Positions 16,641 through 26,919 are shown, counted from the stretch's first letter. The stretch is DNA of 64,000 bases from Chryseobacterium gilvum (GCF_025628965.1 NZ_JAOTEN010000002.1:434001-498000), one strand, 5' to 3'. Notes: generated from the sequence alone by a model not told the origin. Numbers and translations: made by a program.

Positions 16641-17624
16641 ATGAAAAGCAAAATAGCTTTTATTTTAATGTGTGCTTTCTGTATTTTCTATGCCCAGAAA
16701 ATACAAAATCATGATGCTTTTAAAAAATGCAGAAAAGAATTCAGCAAAAAGATATGTCTTTCAGATAATGACAAAGATGGACAATTATTTTATCTGGATC
16801 AATGTCCAAAAGAGGCGGGAGATATAAAAAATTACGGCTGTAAATGGCCAGATTCTGATGAGGATGGAGTCTTAGATAGAGATGATGCTTGCCCTGAAGT
16901 TGCAGGACCGGCTGAAAATAACGGTTGTCCATGGCCGGATACGGACGGAGATGGAGTTTTAGACAAGGATGATGCGTGTCCTACAATTGAAGGAATAGTA
17001 GAGAATAATGGATGTCCCAGCCAAAAATTAGATTGTACTCAATTTTATGAAGAAGAAAGGAATAAATTTGAAAAATTTAGAGAGGATAATGAAGAGATTG
17101 AGCGTATTTATAATTTAATTAGTACCAATATACTACAATATTTCAATGATGAAAATAAACAATCAAAAGTAACTCAGGTATTTATAAAATTTTTAGATTA
17201 CGGACCTTTATGTTATTATGAGCCAAAAAATTATGAGCCGAAATGTACCAGTGGAAGAAGTACGGATGAATATAATTTTTTGGTTACAAGATTTTGGAAT
17301 AAAAATGCACTTGAAAAATTTGTGCAGAAAAATAATGTCACTGCTGTTATCAAATATCCTTTTAAGAAATATGATACTGATTACACCAAAATTTTTCCGG
17401 AAGAATTGCATGATTATTTAGAAAAAAAAACAAGAAATAATAACGCCTACATTGTCCCAAAAGGTAAAACGGTAAAGACAAATGAAGTTTTAATTAAAAT
17501 AGATATCATATTTATAAATCCTCACAAACTGGAAGTTACCTACACTCCCTATTCTGGTGGATTGAAATTTGTATCTAAAAAATTGGAATACAGCACAGGC
17601 AAATGGAATGAATTGAAAAATTAA
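16641..17624 (+). CDS. Secreted protein with thrombospondin type 3 (calcium-binding) repeats
   Basis: The 327 residues begin with a signal peptide (about 1-19, ending FYAQ). Three consecutive TSP3-like repeats (about 40-130) follow, with Asp-rich calcium loops such as [15 protein letters not shown] separated by paired Cys. The same repeats often link barrel and OmpA domains in Bacteroidota, but no OmpA-like peptidoglycan-binding domain is present here. The C-terminal about 195 residues are not recognised. Probably periplasmic or surface located. Confidence 0.8.
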   Translation: MKSKIAFILMCAFCIFYAQKIQNHDAFKKCRKEFSKKICLSDNDKDGQLFYLDQCPKEAGDIKNYGCKWPDSDEDGVLDRDDACPEVAGPAENNGCPWPDTDGDGVLDKDDACPTIEGIVENNGCPSQKLDCTQFYEEERNKFEKFREDNEEIERIYNLISTNILQYFNDENKQSKVTQVFIKFLDYGPLCYYEPKNYEPKCTSGRSTDEYNFLVTRFWNKNALEKFVQKNNVTAVIKYPFKKYDTDYTKIFPEELHDYLEKKTRNNNAYIVPKGKTVKTNEVLIKIDIIFINPHKLEVTYTPYSGGLKFVSKKLEYSTGKWNELKN

Positions 17625-17681
17625 AGAAAAAATAGAACAAAAAAGAACAGGATTTTATCCTATTTAAAAATAAATATAAAA

Positions 17682-19832
17682 ATGCCAAAAAAAAACAAAT
17701 ATATAAGTCAGAAAAATGACTCAAAACTTTTAGAAATAGGAAGACTGATTCTCCGTTTTATGAATCAGAACCAAACCAAAATATACAACTACAAACAGAT
17801 TTCAGACGGGATCGATCATAAAAATCCAAGGCAACGCGAATTGGTGATTCAGGCGCTGCATAAACTGTTGTCCAACCAAAGAATTAAAGAAACCGATAAA
17901 GGGAAATACAGCATCAATCTTAATATTGAAGGTACTTTAACCGGCGTTATCGATTTTAACCAAAGTGGAAATGCCTATGTAAAAGTAGAAGGTTTAAAAG
18001 ATGATGTTTTCATTCACGCAAAAAATGTGAAAGATGCACTGCAGGGCGATAAAGTACTCATTGTTACCTACAATTTTAAAGGTAAAAAAATGGAAGGTTC
18101 TGTACTTGAAGTGCTCGAAAGAAGCAGAACAGAGTTTGTTGGTACTCTCCAGCTCGTTCCGCACAAAGAATTCGGTTTTGTAGTGTGCGATAAAAAGACG
18201 ATCAATACTGATATTTTCGTTCCGAAAGGTAAAATAAACGGTGCTGAAAACGGCAATAAAGTGGTCGTAAAGATGTTGGAATGGAAAGCCGGAGATAAAA
18301 ACCCGGAAGGTGAAATCATCCAGGTTTTAGGAGCTCCGGGAGAGCATGAAACCGAAATTCACTCTATTTTAGCCGAATACGGTTTGCCGTACAGTTTCCC
18401 TGAAGAGGTGGAACAGGATGCCGAAAAAATCGACAGAAGGATTACCGATGAAGAAGTGGCAAAACGCCGTGATATGCGTAAAATATGTACTTTTACCATC
18501 GATCCGAAAGATGCAAAAGACTTTGATGATGCTTTATCTATCCAAAAATTAGACAACGGAAACTGGGAAATAGGCGTTCATATTGCCGATGTTTCCCATT
18601 ATGTTATTCCGGGAACGATGTTGGATGATGAAGCCTATGAAAGAGCTACATCCGTCTATTTGGTAGACCGTGTTGTCCCGATGTTGCCGGAAGTTTTAAG
18701 TAATGATGTTTGCTCATTGCGCCCGAATGAAGATAAATTTACATTCTCAGCCGTTTTTGAAATGAATGATGATGCAGAAGTGGTCAATCAGTGGTTTGGA
18801 AGAACTGTGATTCACTCCGACAGAAGATTTACGTATGAAGAAGCGCAGGAAAGAATAGAAACCAAAGAAGGTGATCTTGCGGAAGAAATTTTAACACTCG
18901 ACAGACTGGCAAAAATCATGCGTCAGCAAAGAATTAAAGACGGGGCGATTACTTTTGACAGAAGTGAGGTTCGGTTTAATTTAAATGAAAAAAGCGAGCC
19001 GATCGGCGTGTATTTCAAAATCAGCAAAGATTCAAATCATTTGATTGAAGAATTCATGCTTTTGGCCAATAAAAAAGTTTCCGAATTTGTTTCCCTGAAA
19101 AAAGGAAGACCGAATAATAATACTTTTATTTACAGGGTTCACGATGATCCGGATCCTGCAAAACTGGAAGCATTGAGAGATTTTGTTTCTACATTCGGGT
19201 ATAAGATGGATCTTGCAAACACCAAAAAAGTAGCCGAGTCTTTGAATAATTTATTAAAAGATGTCAAAGGCAAAGGCGAAGAAAATATGATCGAGACTTT
19301 AGCGATGCGAAGCATGAGTAAAGCCGTGTATTCTACCGAACCTATCGGCCATTACGGGCTTGGTTTTGATTACTATTCTCACTTTACCTCTCCTATACGC
19401 CGTTACCCGGATTTGCTTGCCCATCGTTTGCTTCAGCATTATCTGGATGGTGGAAAATCGCCCGATAAAAATGAGCTGGAAGAAAAATCTAAGCATTGCA
19501 GTGCAAGAGAAAGACTGGCTGCAGATGCAGAAAGAGATTCTATCAAATTTATGCAGGTAAAGTTTATGGAAAAACATCTGGGAGAAACCTTTACCGGAGT
19601 GATTTCCGGCGTGGCAGAATTCGGTTTCTGGGTAGAAATACCGGAAAACGGTGCTGAAGGTTTAATAAAATTAAGAGATTTGATGGATGATTCTTACTCT
19701 TATGATAAATCTACACACGCAGTGTACGGTTCCAGAACCGGGAAAAGATACCAGTTGGGAGACCAGGTTCAGATTAAAGTGGTAAAAGCCAATTTAATTC
19801 AGAAACAGCTTGATTTTAAGGTTGTAGATTAA
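17682..19832 (+). CDS. rnr: Ribonuclease R
   Basis: Processive 3'-5' exoribonuclease for structured RNA. The 716 residues show an N-terminal winged-helix part (about 1-85), cold-shock-type OB domains (about 90-250), the RNB catalytic domain (about 265-600) with TIDPKDAKDFDDALSI carrying the metal-binding aspartates, YSHFTSPIRRYPDLLAHRLL, and a C-terminal S1 domain (about 630-716, GVISGVAEFGFWVEIPE). Length fits the family. Monocistronic with a terminator downstream. Confidence 0.95.
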   Translation: MPKKNKYISQKNDSKLLEIGRLILRFMNQNQTKIYNYKQISDGIDHKNPRQRELVIQALHKLLSNQRIKETDKGKYSINLNIEGTLTGVIDFNQSGNAYVKVEGLKDDVFIHAKNVKDALQGDKVLIVTYNFKGKKMEGSVLEVLERSRTEFVGTLQLVPHKEFGFVVCDKKTINTDIFVPKGKINGAENGNKVVVKMLEWKAGDKNPEGEIIQVLGAPGEHETEIHSILAEYGLPYSFPEEVEQDAEKIDRRITDEEVAKRRDMRKICTFTIDPKDAKDFDDALSIQKLDNGNWEIGVHIADVSHYVIPGTMLDDEAYERATSVYLVDRVVPMLPEVLSNDVCSLRPNEDKFTFSAVFEMNDDAEVVNQWFGRTVIHSDRRFTYEEAQERIETKEGDLAEEILTLDRLAKIMRQQRIKDGAITFDRSEVRFNLNEKSEPIGVYFKISKDSNHLIEEFMLLANKKVSEFVSLKKGRPNNNTFIYRVHDDPDPAKLEALRDFVSTFGYKMDLANTKKVAESLNNLLKDVKGKGEENMIETLAMRSMSKAVYSTEPIGHYGLGFDYYSHFTSPIRRYPDLLAHRLLQHYLDGGKSPDKNELEEKSKHCSARERLAADAERDSIKFMQVKFMEKHLGETFTGVISGVAEFGFWVEIPENGAEGLIKLRDLMDDSYSYDKSTHAVYGSRTGKRYQLGDQVQIKVVKANLIQKQLDFKVVD

Positions 19833-19854
19833 TTTCAATATTAAAATAATTATA

Positions 19855-19877
19855 AAGGCCACAAATAGTGGTCTTTT
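19855..19877 (+). terminator. Terminator of rnr
   Basis: Stem AAGGCCAC/GTGGTCTT (one G-T pair) with a 5-base loop, followed by a T-run, 22 bp after the rnr stop. Confidence 0.85.
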
Positions 19878-19963
19878 TGTTTAGAAATAAGAATCAAAAC
19901 AAATTCTTTTTTAAACCCAAATAAAAATATAATCTTTAAATTTGAATTTGAAACAAATTATAA

Positions 19964-20650
19964 ATGTTTGAACTTGTATTCTCTGCCATTATTTTAGGAT
20001 TTATGTTAAGCCTTGTATTTATAGGTCCCATATTTTTCCTGTTAATAGAAACCAGCTTTTCAAGAGGTCCGAAACATGCTTTAGCATTGGATATGGGAGT
20101 AATTACTGCAGATCTTTTATGCATCATCGCGGCCTATTATGCAAGTGCAGATTTGGTCAATCTGATAGATAAACATCCCGGATTTTACAGGATTACTTCT
20201 ATTCTGATTTTTGCCTACGGAATTGTCATGATTGCCACCAAAACCAAAATGCATCTTCCCGGAGAAGAAAAAATTATCAGCCAGAACTATTTTAAAACAT
20301 TTATCAATGGTTTTTTCTTTAATATTCTGAATGTCGGTGTGATTCTTTTCTGGCTAGTTACCGTCATTTCCGTACGGAATCAATATCCGGATACCAGCAG
20401 TTTTATTCTGTATATCGGTATTGTTATCGCAACGTATTTAGTGATTGACCTTGCTAAAATCTTCCTGGCAAAACAGTTTCATGACCGACTTACACAGAAA
20501 TTAGCCAACCGCATCAGGAGAATTGTGGGTGGAATTCTGATTGTTTTCAGCTTCTTTATCTTTTTACAGAGCTTTAAGAAATTCAATCAGTTTGACAGGC
20601 GTCTGGAAGAAGCAGAAAAAACAGAAATAAAATACAAAAAAACCAAGTGA
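19964..20650 (+). CDS. LysE-family transporter
   Basis: Inner-membrane exporter-like protein of 228 residues with about six hydrophobic segments. The N-terminal FSAIILGFMLSLVFIGPIFF matches the LysE/RhtB family start, including the GPxFF motif, and a hydrophilic loop follows segment 3. LysE members export amino acids, but the substrate cannot be told here. A TAAATTTG -7 element lies at 19937-19944. The stop overlaps the GTG start of the next gene, indicating an operon. Confidence 0.8.
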   Translation: MFELVFSAIILGFMLSLVFIGPIFFLLIETSFSRGPKHALALDMGVITADLLCIIAAYYASADLVNLIDKHPGFYRITSILIFAYGIVMIATKTKMHLPGEEKIISQNYFKTFINGFFFNILNVGVILFWLVTVISVRNQYPDTSSFILYIGIVIATYLVIDLAKIFLAKQFHDRLTQKLANRIRRIVGGILIVFSFFIFLQSFKKFNQFDRRLEEAEKTEIKYKKTK

Positions 20651-21582
20651 AAAAAAAAATATTCCCGAAATCTCTTACAAAAGGAGACAAAATAGCCATA
20701 ATTTCTCCTGCAGGAGTCGTAGAACCATCTCAGCTTGAAAAAGGAATTCAGATAATAAAAGATAAAGGCTTTGAACCTGTTTTAGGAGAGCATCTGTATA
20801 CAAAATTTTCCAACGGATACAATTACGCCGGAACTGAAGAACAAAGAACAAAAGATATTAATTGGGCATTAAACCATCCTGAGATTTCTGCAATCTGGGC
20901 TTCCAGAGGAGGTTACGGTTGTCAGCATTTGATTGAAAATTTAAATATAAAAGAATTTGCCAAAAACCCGAAATGGTACATTGGGTATTCCGACAATACC
21001 GTAATACAAAGCTATTTACTGAAAAAAGGTTTTGTATCAATTCACGGACAGACCGTTAAAACATCAAGTTTCGGGGTAACCGATGAAAGTTATGATTTGA
21101 CTTTTGATATTTTAAATGGAAAAAATCTAATATACAATTTAAAAGCCCATCCATATAATAAAAACGGAACTGCGGAAGGAGAATTTATCGGAGGGAATTT
21201 AGCGCTAATTTACGCGCTCTTAGGCACAAAATATTCCTTTGATTTTAAAGATAAAATTTTATTTATTGAAGATATCGGAGAAAATTTTTATGCACTTGAC
21301 AGAATGATAATGAGCCTCGAATTAGCCGGAGTTTTTAAAAAAATAAAGGGTTTCATTATCGGCGGAATGACCAATATGGGAGATGAAAAAGACAACAAAA
21401 TCTATGCAGAAAGTTTTGACGGATTTGCGTACCAGCTTATTGCAGAAAGAATTTCAAAATACAGTTTTCCGGTAGTTTTCGGCTTCCCGAATGGTCATAT
21501 TAAAGATAACCGGCCTCTGATTATTGGCGGAAATGCTACGTTAAAGGTCGAGAAAACAATTTCTTTACATTTTGATCTATGA
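20647..21582 (+). CDS. LD-carboxypeptidase (peptidase S66)
   Basis: Family S66 (LdcA/MccF) serine peptidase of 311 residues, cytosolic, releasing the terminal D-Ala from muropeptide tetrapeptides during wall recycling. Motifs: KGDKIAIISPAGVV near the N-terminus, IWASRGGYG, and the nucleophile Ser115 in WYIGYSDNT. The C-terminal half has the Glu and His region (LFIEDIGENFYALDRMIMSL and FGFPNGHIKDNRPL). It starts with GTG overlapping the previous stop (GTGA) and overlaps the next gene by 4 bp. Confidence 0.9.
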   Translation: MKKKIFPKSLTKGDKIAIISPAGVVEPSQLEKGIQIIKDKGFEPVLGEHLYTKFSNGYNYAGTEEQRTKDINWALNHPEISAIWASRGGYGCQHLIENLNIKEFAKNPKWYIGYSDNTVIQSYLLKKGFVSIHGQTVKTSSFGVTDESYDLTFDILNGKNLIYNLKAHPYNKNGTAEGEFIGGNLALIYALLGTKYSFDFKDKILFIEDIGENFYALDRMIMSLELAGVFKKIKGFIIGGMTNMGDEKDNKIYAESFDGFAYQLIAERISKYSFPVVFGFPNGHIKDNRPLIIGGNATLKVEKTISLHFDL

Positions 21583-21932
21583 TGCTGTATTCCAAATATA
21601 TACTTTCATCTCTCCTGATTCTCGCAGGAATAATGCATTTTGTAAAACCGCATTTTTTTATGAAGATTATGCCGGATTATATTCCGTATCATTTGAAGAT
21701 GGTGTATATCAGCGGAATTGCTGAAATCTTATGTGGTGTACTCCTACTCTTCCCCCAAACGCAGAAATTGGGAGCCTATCTTTCCATAGCACTGTTTATT
21801 GCGGTATTCCCTGCGAATATAGAAATGACAAAAAAGTTTTACCAGATTCACCACAAATATTTTTGGCTGACTGTTGTAAGGCTTCCTTTACAGTTTGTAT
21901 TGATTTGGTGGGCATATCAATTTAGAAAATAA
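21579..21932 (+). CDS. DoxX-like membrane protein
   Basis: The 117 residues form a small four-helix membrane protein of the DoxX/DoxD-like type: LAGIMHFVKPHFFMKIMPDYIPYH, then helices with GIAEILCGVLLLFPQTQKLGAY and RLPLQFVLIWWAY. The family is linked to thiosulfate or quinone chemistry in a few cases, but no activity can be inferred. It overlaps both neighbours by 1-4 bp, so it is translated as part of the operon. Confidence 0.75.
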   Translation: MMLYSKYILSSLLILAGIMHFVKPHFFMKIMPDYIPYHLKMVYISGIAEILCGVLLLFPQTQKLGAYLSIALFIAVFPANIEMTKKFYQIHHKYFWLTVVRLPLQFVLIWWAYQFRK

Positions 21933-22303
21933 TGGCAAATCACAACGATTTAGGTAAAAAAGCAGAAGATCTAGCGGTAGAATTTCTCCAGAAAAGCGGG
22001 TATAAAATTCTCATCAGGAATTATCGTTTCCAAAAGGCTGAAATAGATATTATTGCCGAAAAAGATAATGTAATCATCATTATAGAAGTCAAAGCGCGCT
22101 CTACCGATGCATTTATGCTGCCCCAGGAAGCCGTCAATAAAAGAAAAATATCACTCATTGTTTCTGCCGCGAATCATTATCTGGAAGAGTTTAACAAAAC
22201 TCAGGAAGTAAGATTCGATATTATTTCTGTTCTACCTAACGAAAAAGGGAGATTAATTATTGAACATATTACAGATGCATTTGAAGCTTTTGATGCAAAC
22301 TAA
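21932..22303 (+). CDS. YraN family protein (UPF0102, endonuclease-like fold)
   Basis: The 123 residues show the UPF0102 pattern: LGKKAEDLAVEFLQKSGYKILIRNYR, then EIDIIAEKDNVIIIIEVKARS, which carries the D-ExK motif of the PD-(D/E)XK nuclease fold, then AVNKRKISLIVSAANHYL. Biochemical role is not established. The start ATG overlaps the stop of the DoxX-like gene by one base. Confidence 0.88.
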   Translation: MANHNDLGKKAEDLAVEFLQKSGYKILIRNYRFQKAEIDIIAEKDNVIIIIEVKARSTDAFMLPQEAVNKRKISLIVSAANHYLEEFNKTQEVRFDIISVLPNEKGRLIIEHITDAFEAFDAN

Positions 22304-22357
22304 ATCATCTAAAAATTTACCAGCCTGATTGTTAAATAGTATTTGAAAATTAAATAA

Positions 22358-23107
22358 ATGAAAACAATATTAATAACCGGAGCCACTTCCGGAATCGGAA
22401 AATCTACTGCCGAACTGCTTGCTAAACAAGCAAACAGAATCATCATCTGTGGAAGAAGAAACGAAGTCTTGGAATCTGTAAAAAAAGAATTATCAGAGTT
22501 CACCGAAATATTTAGTTTACAATTTGATGTCAGAAGTCTGGATGAAGTGGAAAACGCAATCCATTCTTTACCCGATGAATGGAAAAATATAGATGTTCTG
22601 ATCAACAATGCAGGAAATGCACATGGTTTAGACCCTCTCTCTGCCGGCAAAACTGATGATTGGGACTCTATGATCGACGGGAATGTAAAAGGGCTGCTTT
22701 ATGTTTCTAAAATGATCATTCCGACTATGAAAGAAAGAAATTCCGGTCATATTGTAAATATCAGCTCGGTTGCCGCAAGACAAACCTACATAAATGGAGT
22801 AGTATATTGTGCAACTAAAAAGGCGGTAGATGTAATTTCCGAAGGAATGCGGCTCGAGCTTACAGAATTCGGGATCAAAGTGACCAATATTCAGCCGGGC
22901 GCAGTAGAAACAGATTTTTCTTTAGTTAGATTCAAAGGAGATCAGGAAAGAGCAGCAACGGTATATGCAGGGTATGAAGCTTTAAAATCCGAAGATATTG
23001 CCGATGCAATTGCATATTGTGTGAATGCTCCGAAACACGTAATGGTTTCTGATATGACGATTTATCCAAGCGCACAAAGCGAGCCGAGAACAATTTACAG
23101 GAAATAA
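22358..23107 (+). CDS. SDR family NAD(P)-dependent oxidoreductase
   Basis: Classical short-chain dehydrogenase of 249 residues similar to YdfG-type serine/3-hydroxy acid dehydrogenases. TGATSGIGKS near residues 7-16 binds the nucleotide, with NNAGNAHG, NISSVAARQTYINGVVYCATKKAV (Ser, Tyr-x3-Lys) and NIQPGAVETDFSLVRF further along. CGRR after strand 2 favours NADP. Exact substrate unknown. The next gene begins immediately after the stop. Confidence 0.85.
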   Translation: MKTILITGATSGIGKSTAELLAKQANRIIICGRRNEVLESVKKELSEFTEIFSLQFDVRSLDEVENAIHSLPDEWKNIDVLINNAGNAHGLDPLSAGKTDDWDSMIDGNVKGLLYVSKMIIPTMKERNSGHIVNISSVAARQTYINGVVYCATKKAVDVISEGMRLELTEFGIKVTNIQPGAVETDFSLVRFKGDQERAATVYAGYEALKSEDIADAIAYCVNAPKHVMVSDMTIYPSAQSEPRTIYRK

Positions 23108-23548
23108 ATGCAAAAGTTATTTTGTATATTCATATTGTTTGCTTTTAATTTCTGGTATTGCCAGAAACCGGTGACAATACAAATAAATGAAAAATTATCA
23201 AAAAGCATTGTACTTTTAGACACCTATATGCAGAATAATGACAATCACATCGTTGATATCCTGTGCACTGATGTTTCTTTCGGACATTCTAACGGTTGGG
23301 TTCAGAATCTAAATGATTTTAAAAAAGATTTTTTGTCCAAAAAAGTAATCTATAAAGAAATCAGCCAACTTGAAATTTCTGAATGGAAGAAGAAAGATAA
23401 AACAGCAAGTGTAAGAAGAATCATAAAAGTTTCAGGGCTCTACCAGAATAAACCTTTTGATATGAAGCTTGCGCTGCTTGAAATCTGGCTTAAAAAGAAA
23501 TCAACCTGGAAACTCTGGAGTCGGCAAAGTGTAGAAATAAAGCCATAA
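23108..23548 (+). CDS. Secreted NTF2-like (DUF4440-type) protein
   Basis: The 146 residues start with a signal peptide (about 1-18, ending WYCQ). The rest resembles small NTF2-like domains: an N-terminal helix, DVSFGHSNGWVQNLNDFKKDFLSKK, and a C-terminal beta-sheet with LLEIWLKKKSTWKLWSRQS. Such domains bind small ligands or act as enzymes, so function is open. It abuts the SDR gene, so co-expression is likely. Confidence 0.7.
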   Translation: MQKLFCIFILFAFNFWYCQKPVTIQINEKLSKSIVLLDTYMQNNDNHIVDILCTDVSFGHSNGWVQNLNDFKKDFLSKKVIYKEISQLEISEWKKKDKTASVRRIIKVSGLYQNKPFDMKLALLEIWLKKKSTWKLWSRQSVEIKP

Positions 23549-23570
23549 ATTTGTAAAAATTCAGATCAAA

Positions 23571-24257
23571 ATGAAAATACTATACCTAGAAACGTCTTCT
23601 AAAAACTGCTCAGTATCCATTTCAGACGGTGAAAAGCTGCTTTGTCTTTGCGAGGAAGTTTCAGAAAACTATAAACAGTCAGAAAGCCTGCATACTTTTG
23701 TAGAATGGGCGTTGGAAGGAGCAGAAATTTCCCTTCAGGAAATTAATGCCATTTGTTTAGGAAAAGGTCCGGGTTCATATACAGGATTAAGAATAGGCGC
23801 CTCTTCTGCCAAAGGGTTTTGCTACGGATTGAAAGTTCCCTTAATTGCCATTAATTCTTTAGAAAGCATGATAGAGCCCTTTTTAGGACAAAACTATGAT
23901 TTCATTGTTCCATTGATCGACGCAAGAAGAATGGAGGTTTATACGGCTGTTTATGACGGTAAAACGGGAAAAGAAATGGCTTCTACCGAAGCAAAAGTGT
24001 TAGATGAATCTTCTTTCGAAGAATATAAAGATAAAAAAGTAATTTTTGTAGGCGATGGTGCCAAGAAAGCAAAAGAAATACTGCAATTGCCCGAAGCTGA
24101 TTTTAACGAGAACATTTACCCTTCTGCACAATATCTGATCAAGAAAGCCCTGGAAAAAATTAATGAAAAAGATTTTGAAGATATTGCTTATTTCGAACCC
24201 TTTTACCTCAAAGATTTTCATGGGGTAAAAAAGAAAAGATCGTCAGATTCTATATAA
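23571..24257 (+). CDS. tsaB: tRNA threonylcarbamoyladenosine biosynthesis protein TsaB
   Basis: Partner of TsaD and TsaE in making t6A at position 37 of ANN-decoding tRNAs. The 228 residues follow the ASKHA-fold TsaB pattern: ILYLETSSKNCSVSI at the start, LHTFVEWALEGAEISLQEI, LGKGPGSYTGLRIGASSAKG, and PLIDARRMEVYTAVYD. Last forward gene before a bidirectional terminator. Confidence 0.93.
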   Translation: MKILYLETSSKNCSVSISDGEKLLCLCEEVSENYKQSESLHTFVEWALEGAEISLQEINAICLGKGPGSYTGLRIGASSAKGFCYGLKVPLIAINSLESMIEPFLGQNYDFIVPLIDARRMEVYTAVYDGKTGKEMASTEAKVLDESSFEEYKDKKVIFVGDGAKKAKEILQLPEADFNENIYPSAQYLIKKALEKINEKDFEDIAYFEPFYLKDFHGVKKKRSSDSI

Positions 24258-24270
24258 TTTTCAAAATGAA

Positions 24271-24304
24271 AAAAAAAAGCGAAGAGTACTCTTCGCTTTT
24301 TTAT
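24271..24304. terminator. Bidirectional terminator between tsaB and the sprE/porW-like gene
   Basis: A perfect palindrome AGCGAAGAGT/ACTCTTCGCT flanked by a run of A on the left and T on the right, located between two convergent genes. The T-run reaches the stop codon of the reverse gene. Confidence 0.9.
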
Positions 24305-26919
24305 TGTGGTTTTGCAGGAACTGTTGTAGGATTGGTCAGTTTCTGCTGTTGGGGTGTATTTTGCACCGGCTTTTTAGGCTGATTGGTCTGTATCGCATTA
24401 TTGACAGGCGGTGAAGCATTCTGCATCGGATTGTTCTGATTATCCGGATTGGAAGGATTATTATTTTCAACATTCTGCACCGGCTGCTTGTTTTGGTTTC
24501 CGGGTTGTCCGGGAAGGTTTTGCTGGTTTTGCTGAAGCATATTTCCTTTGTTATCTGTTGCCTGGAACGCAAGGTCACTTTTCAGATAATTAAGCATTTC
24601 TTTCGCTTTTGCGCCTTCTGGTGTTTTACCGTAATTTAAAACAATCTGCTCCAGCTGTAATATCATCACTTCTTTTCCGTTTGATTTCCCGGCATTAAAG
24701 GCATTCAGAAGGTAAAATTTTGGAACCAGCGCATCTTTAGGGTTTTTCTGAATCGCCTGATCGATAATATTCTGGCTTTCCGTAAATTTTTCGGATTCAA
24801 ACAACGCATAGGCCGTTTTATATTCATTTTCTACCTCCGGAGATGATTTTACAAACGTACTGTTTTTAGGATTTCTTGCAAATTCTGCATACGAAGTATA
24901 AGGATAATCGGTTAATAGGATCTGTTTTGCTCTTTCTGAAGCCTGAGGATTTTTCTCATAATTCATATTGAAAATCTCATATAAAGCCTGCAACATTACC
25001 TTTTCTTCAGGTTTTACGTCTACGAGATCATATAATGTTTTTGTCGCTAAAGGCGTATTGGTAAAATAATTCTGATACATGATTCCCAAACCTAATGACG
25101 CGGTATCTCTGTCTTTTTTGAGCTGGGAAAGTTTCCCTGCATCAGTTGGAATCTGCTCTATGTAAAAAGAAGGTTCAAAACGTCTAGGATTGGGCGCTGA
25201 GGTTACTCCTAAAGCTTCATTTTTCATGTCTTCAATAGACGCCATTTTTTTTGAAAAACGCCAGTTATCAACCAGAGCACGGTCTCCCCAAACTTGTTTA
25301 AAGGTAGAGCTTCCCTTACTTACGGTACCGGTATTGCTGAAATAAAATCCTTTTGTAGCCGTTCCGAAATCTTCAAATGAAGTGGAACTGTTAGCAAAAA
25401 GCGAATTGGCATTATAGTCTCCGGTATCAAAACCTTTGCTTCTTTCGGCACGTAATCTTTCAAGCTCTTCTTTTGCTTCCTTCGCTTTCAGCTTTTCGAT
25501 ATGCTTTGCAAAATAATCGGTTTTTTGGGCATCTGTCATTTTTGCTAAGGTCAGAACACTGTCATTTCTTTTGATTAAATAATAGTTTCTTGAGATTTTC
25601 TTAATATTAGAAGACTGCCCCTGAAGAAGGATTTTTGAAGGTTCGTAGGTCATAGATGCCAAAGCGGAATCATAATAAGCACCCGCACCGATGTAATCAT
25701 TTTTATCCAGATATCTTTTTCCGATTTCATAATACGTTAAACCTCTTACCTGCGGATCAGAAACCTTTTCAAGCAACGATTTTTTAAAGAATTCCTGTGC
25801 TTCTTCCTGCTTTCCTGCCTTGTTGGCCATTAAACCTAAGGCGTAATAAAACTCGTTTTTTCTTGAACCATATGTTCCTTTTTTACTAATGTCTTCAAGA
25901 TATTTTCTGGCACCGTTGTAATCACCGTTTCCGTTAAATGTTTTAGCGATTTCGATCTGTGATTTTACTTCGAACTCAAAATCGTTGGCATATTTGTAAG
26001 CGGCCATAAAGCTTTCACGGGCCGGCTCGTTTCTCCCCAATTCCTGAAGAATCTGCCCTCTGAGAAAGGCAATTCTGCTTTTCAGCTTTCGGTTTCCATT
26101 GAGTTCAAAAGCACGGTCGAGCTGCTTTACGGCTTCTTCTTTTTTTCCAGCATCCAGAAGGGATTCGGAATAATAAATGCTTAAAAGCTTTTCGTCATTT
26201 TTGCTGATGCCCTCGCTTTGCAGCTTGGTGAAAATCTCATCCGATTTATGGTAATTTTTGAGCTCGGCATACGCCAAACCTTCATATACTCTCGCTAACG
26301 GAAGCCGTTTGTCTTCTTTCATGTGCGTAAAAACATAGTTTAACGCATCCAGAGCCTGCAGAGATTTCCCTTGGTATATACGTGATTGTGCCAAAATAAT
26401 ATAGGCATCAAAAATCGTCTTGTTTTTTTCTTCTCCTTTTTTGATCACAGAATATTTCCCGATTGCTTTTAATGCTTTTGCTTCTGCAATTTCTAGAACT
26501 GTGGCTCCTTTATTTGTTTGATCATTAGCATTGTTATTATTACTGGGATCTTGCGGCGTTTGAGGAGTGCTTCCGGGTTTTATCGGCGGTCTTCCTTGTG
26601 CTTCTCTCCCACTTGAAGTTTTATTAACTTCTGCCATCTTCATCGTATTTTCTGCAAACGCAGAAGACTGGCCAAGATCACTTCCTATGGGTTGATCTTC
26701 ATAAGTAAGTATAGGAATATAGGGTGCATAAAAATTATCTTTATGCGCTTTATCTCTGCTCGTAAACTCACTGTTCAATGCGTCTTTAGCATTAAAAAGG
26801 GTATTGTAATAGGTGTAAAAACCTTTTAAAAACTTTGATCTGGCTTCCGGCTTTTTTACTTTGGTACCACAGGAGACAACGATGATCGCCGTTAAAAGGA
26901 ATAAAATATTCTTTTTCAT
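24301..26919 (-). CDS. sprE: T9SS periplasmic lipoprotein PorW/SprE (TPR protein)
   Basis: Large TPR lipoprotein of 872 residues. The N-terminal signal ends in a lipobox (TAIIVVSCGT, Cys at about 17). It is followed by FLKGFYTYYNTLFNAKDAL, a series of tetratricopeptide repeats over roughly 150-700, a WRFSKKMASIEDMKN region, and a Pro/Gln/Asn-rich low-complexity tail. Length and layout match SprE of Flavobacterium johnsoniae and PorW of Porphyromonas, needed for type IX secretion and, in some species, gliding. Gliding cannot be inferred from this gene alone. Confidence 0.85.
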   Translation of the reverse strand: MKKNILFLLTAIIVVSCGTKVKKPEARSKFLKGFYTYYNTLFNAKDALNSEFTSRDKAHKDNFYAPYIPILTYEDQPIGSDLGQSSAFAENTMKMAEVNKTSSGREAQGRPPIKPGSTPQTPQDPSNNNNANDQTNKGATVLEIAEAKALKAIGKYSVIKKGEEKNKTIFDAYIILAQSRIYQGKSLQALDALNYVFTHMKEDKRLPLARVYEGLAYAELKNYHKSDEIFTKLQSEGISKNDEKLLSIYYSESLLDAGKKEEAVKQLDRAFELNGNRKLKSRIAFLRGQILQELGRNEPARESFMAAYKYANDFEFEVKSQIEIAKTFNGNGDYNGARKYLEDISKKGTYGSRKNEFYYALGLMANKAGKQEEAQEFFKKSLLEKVSDPQVRGLTYYEIGKRYLDKNDYIGAGAYYDSALASMTYEPSKILLQGQSSNIKKISRNYYLIKRNDSVLTLAKMTDAQKTDYFAKHIEKLKAKEAKEELERLRAERSKGFDTGDYNANSLFANSSTSFEDFGTATKGFYFSNTGTVSKGSSTFKQVWGDRALVDNWRFSKKMASIEDMKNEALGVTSAPNPRRFEPSFYIEQIPTDAGKLSQLKKDRDTASLGLGIMYQNYFTNTPLATKTLYDLVDVKPEEKVMLQALYEIFNMNYEKNPQASERAKQILLTDYPYTSYAEFARNPKNSTFVKSSPEVENEYKTAYALFESEKFTESQNIIDQAIQKNPKDALVPKFYLLNAFNAGKSNGKEVMILQLEQIVLNYGKTPEGAKAKEMLNYLKSDLAFQATDNKGNMLQQNQQNLPGQPGNQNKQPVQNVENNNPSNPDNQNNPMQNASPPVNNAIQTNQPKKPVQNTPQQQKLTNPTTVPAKPQ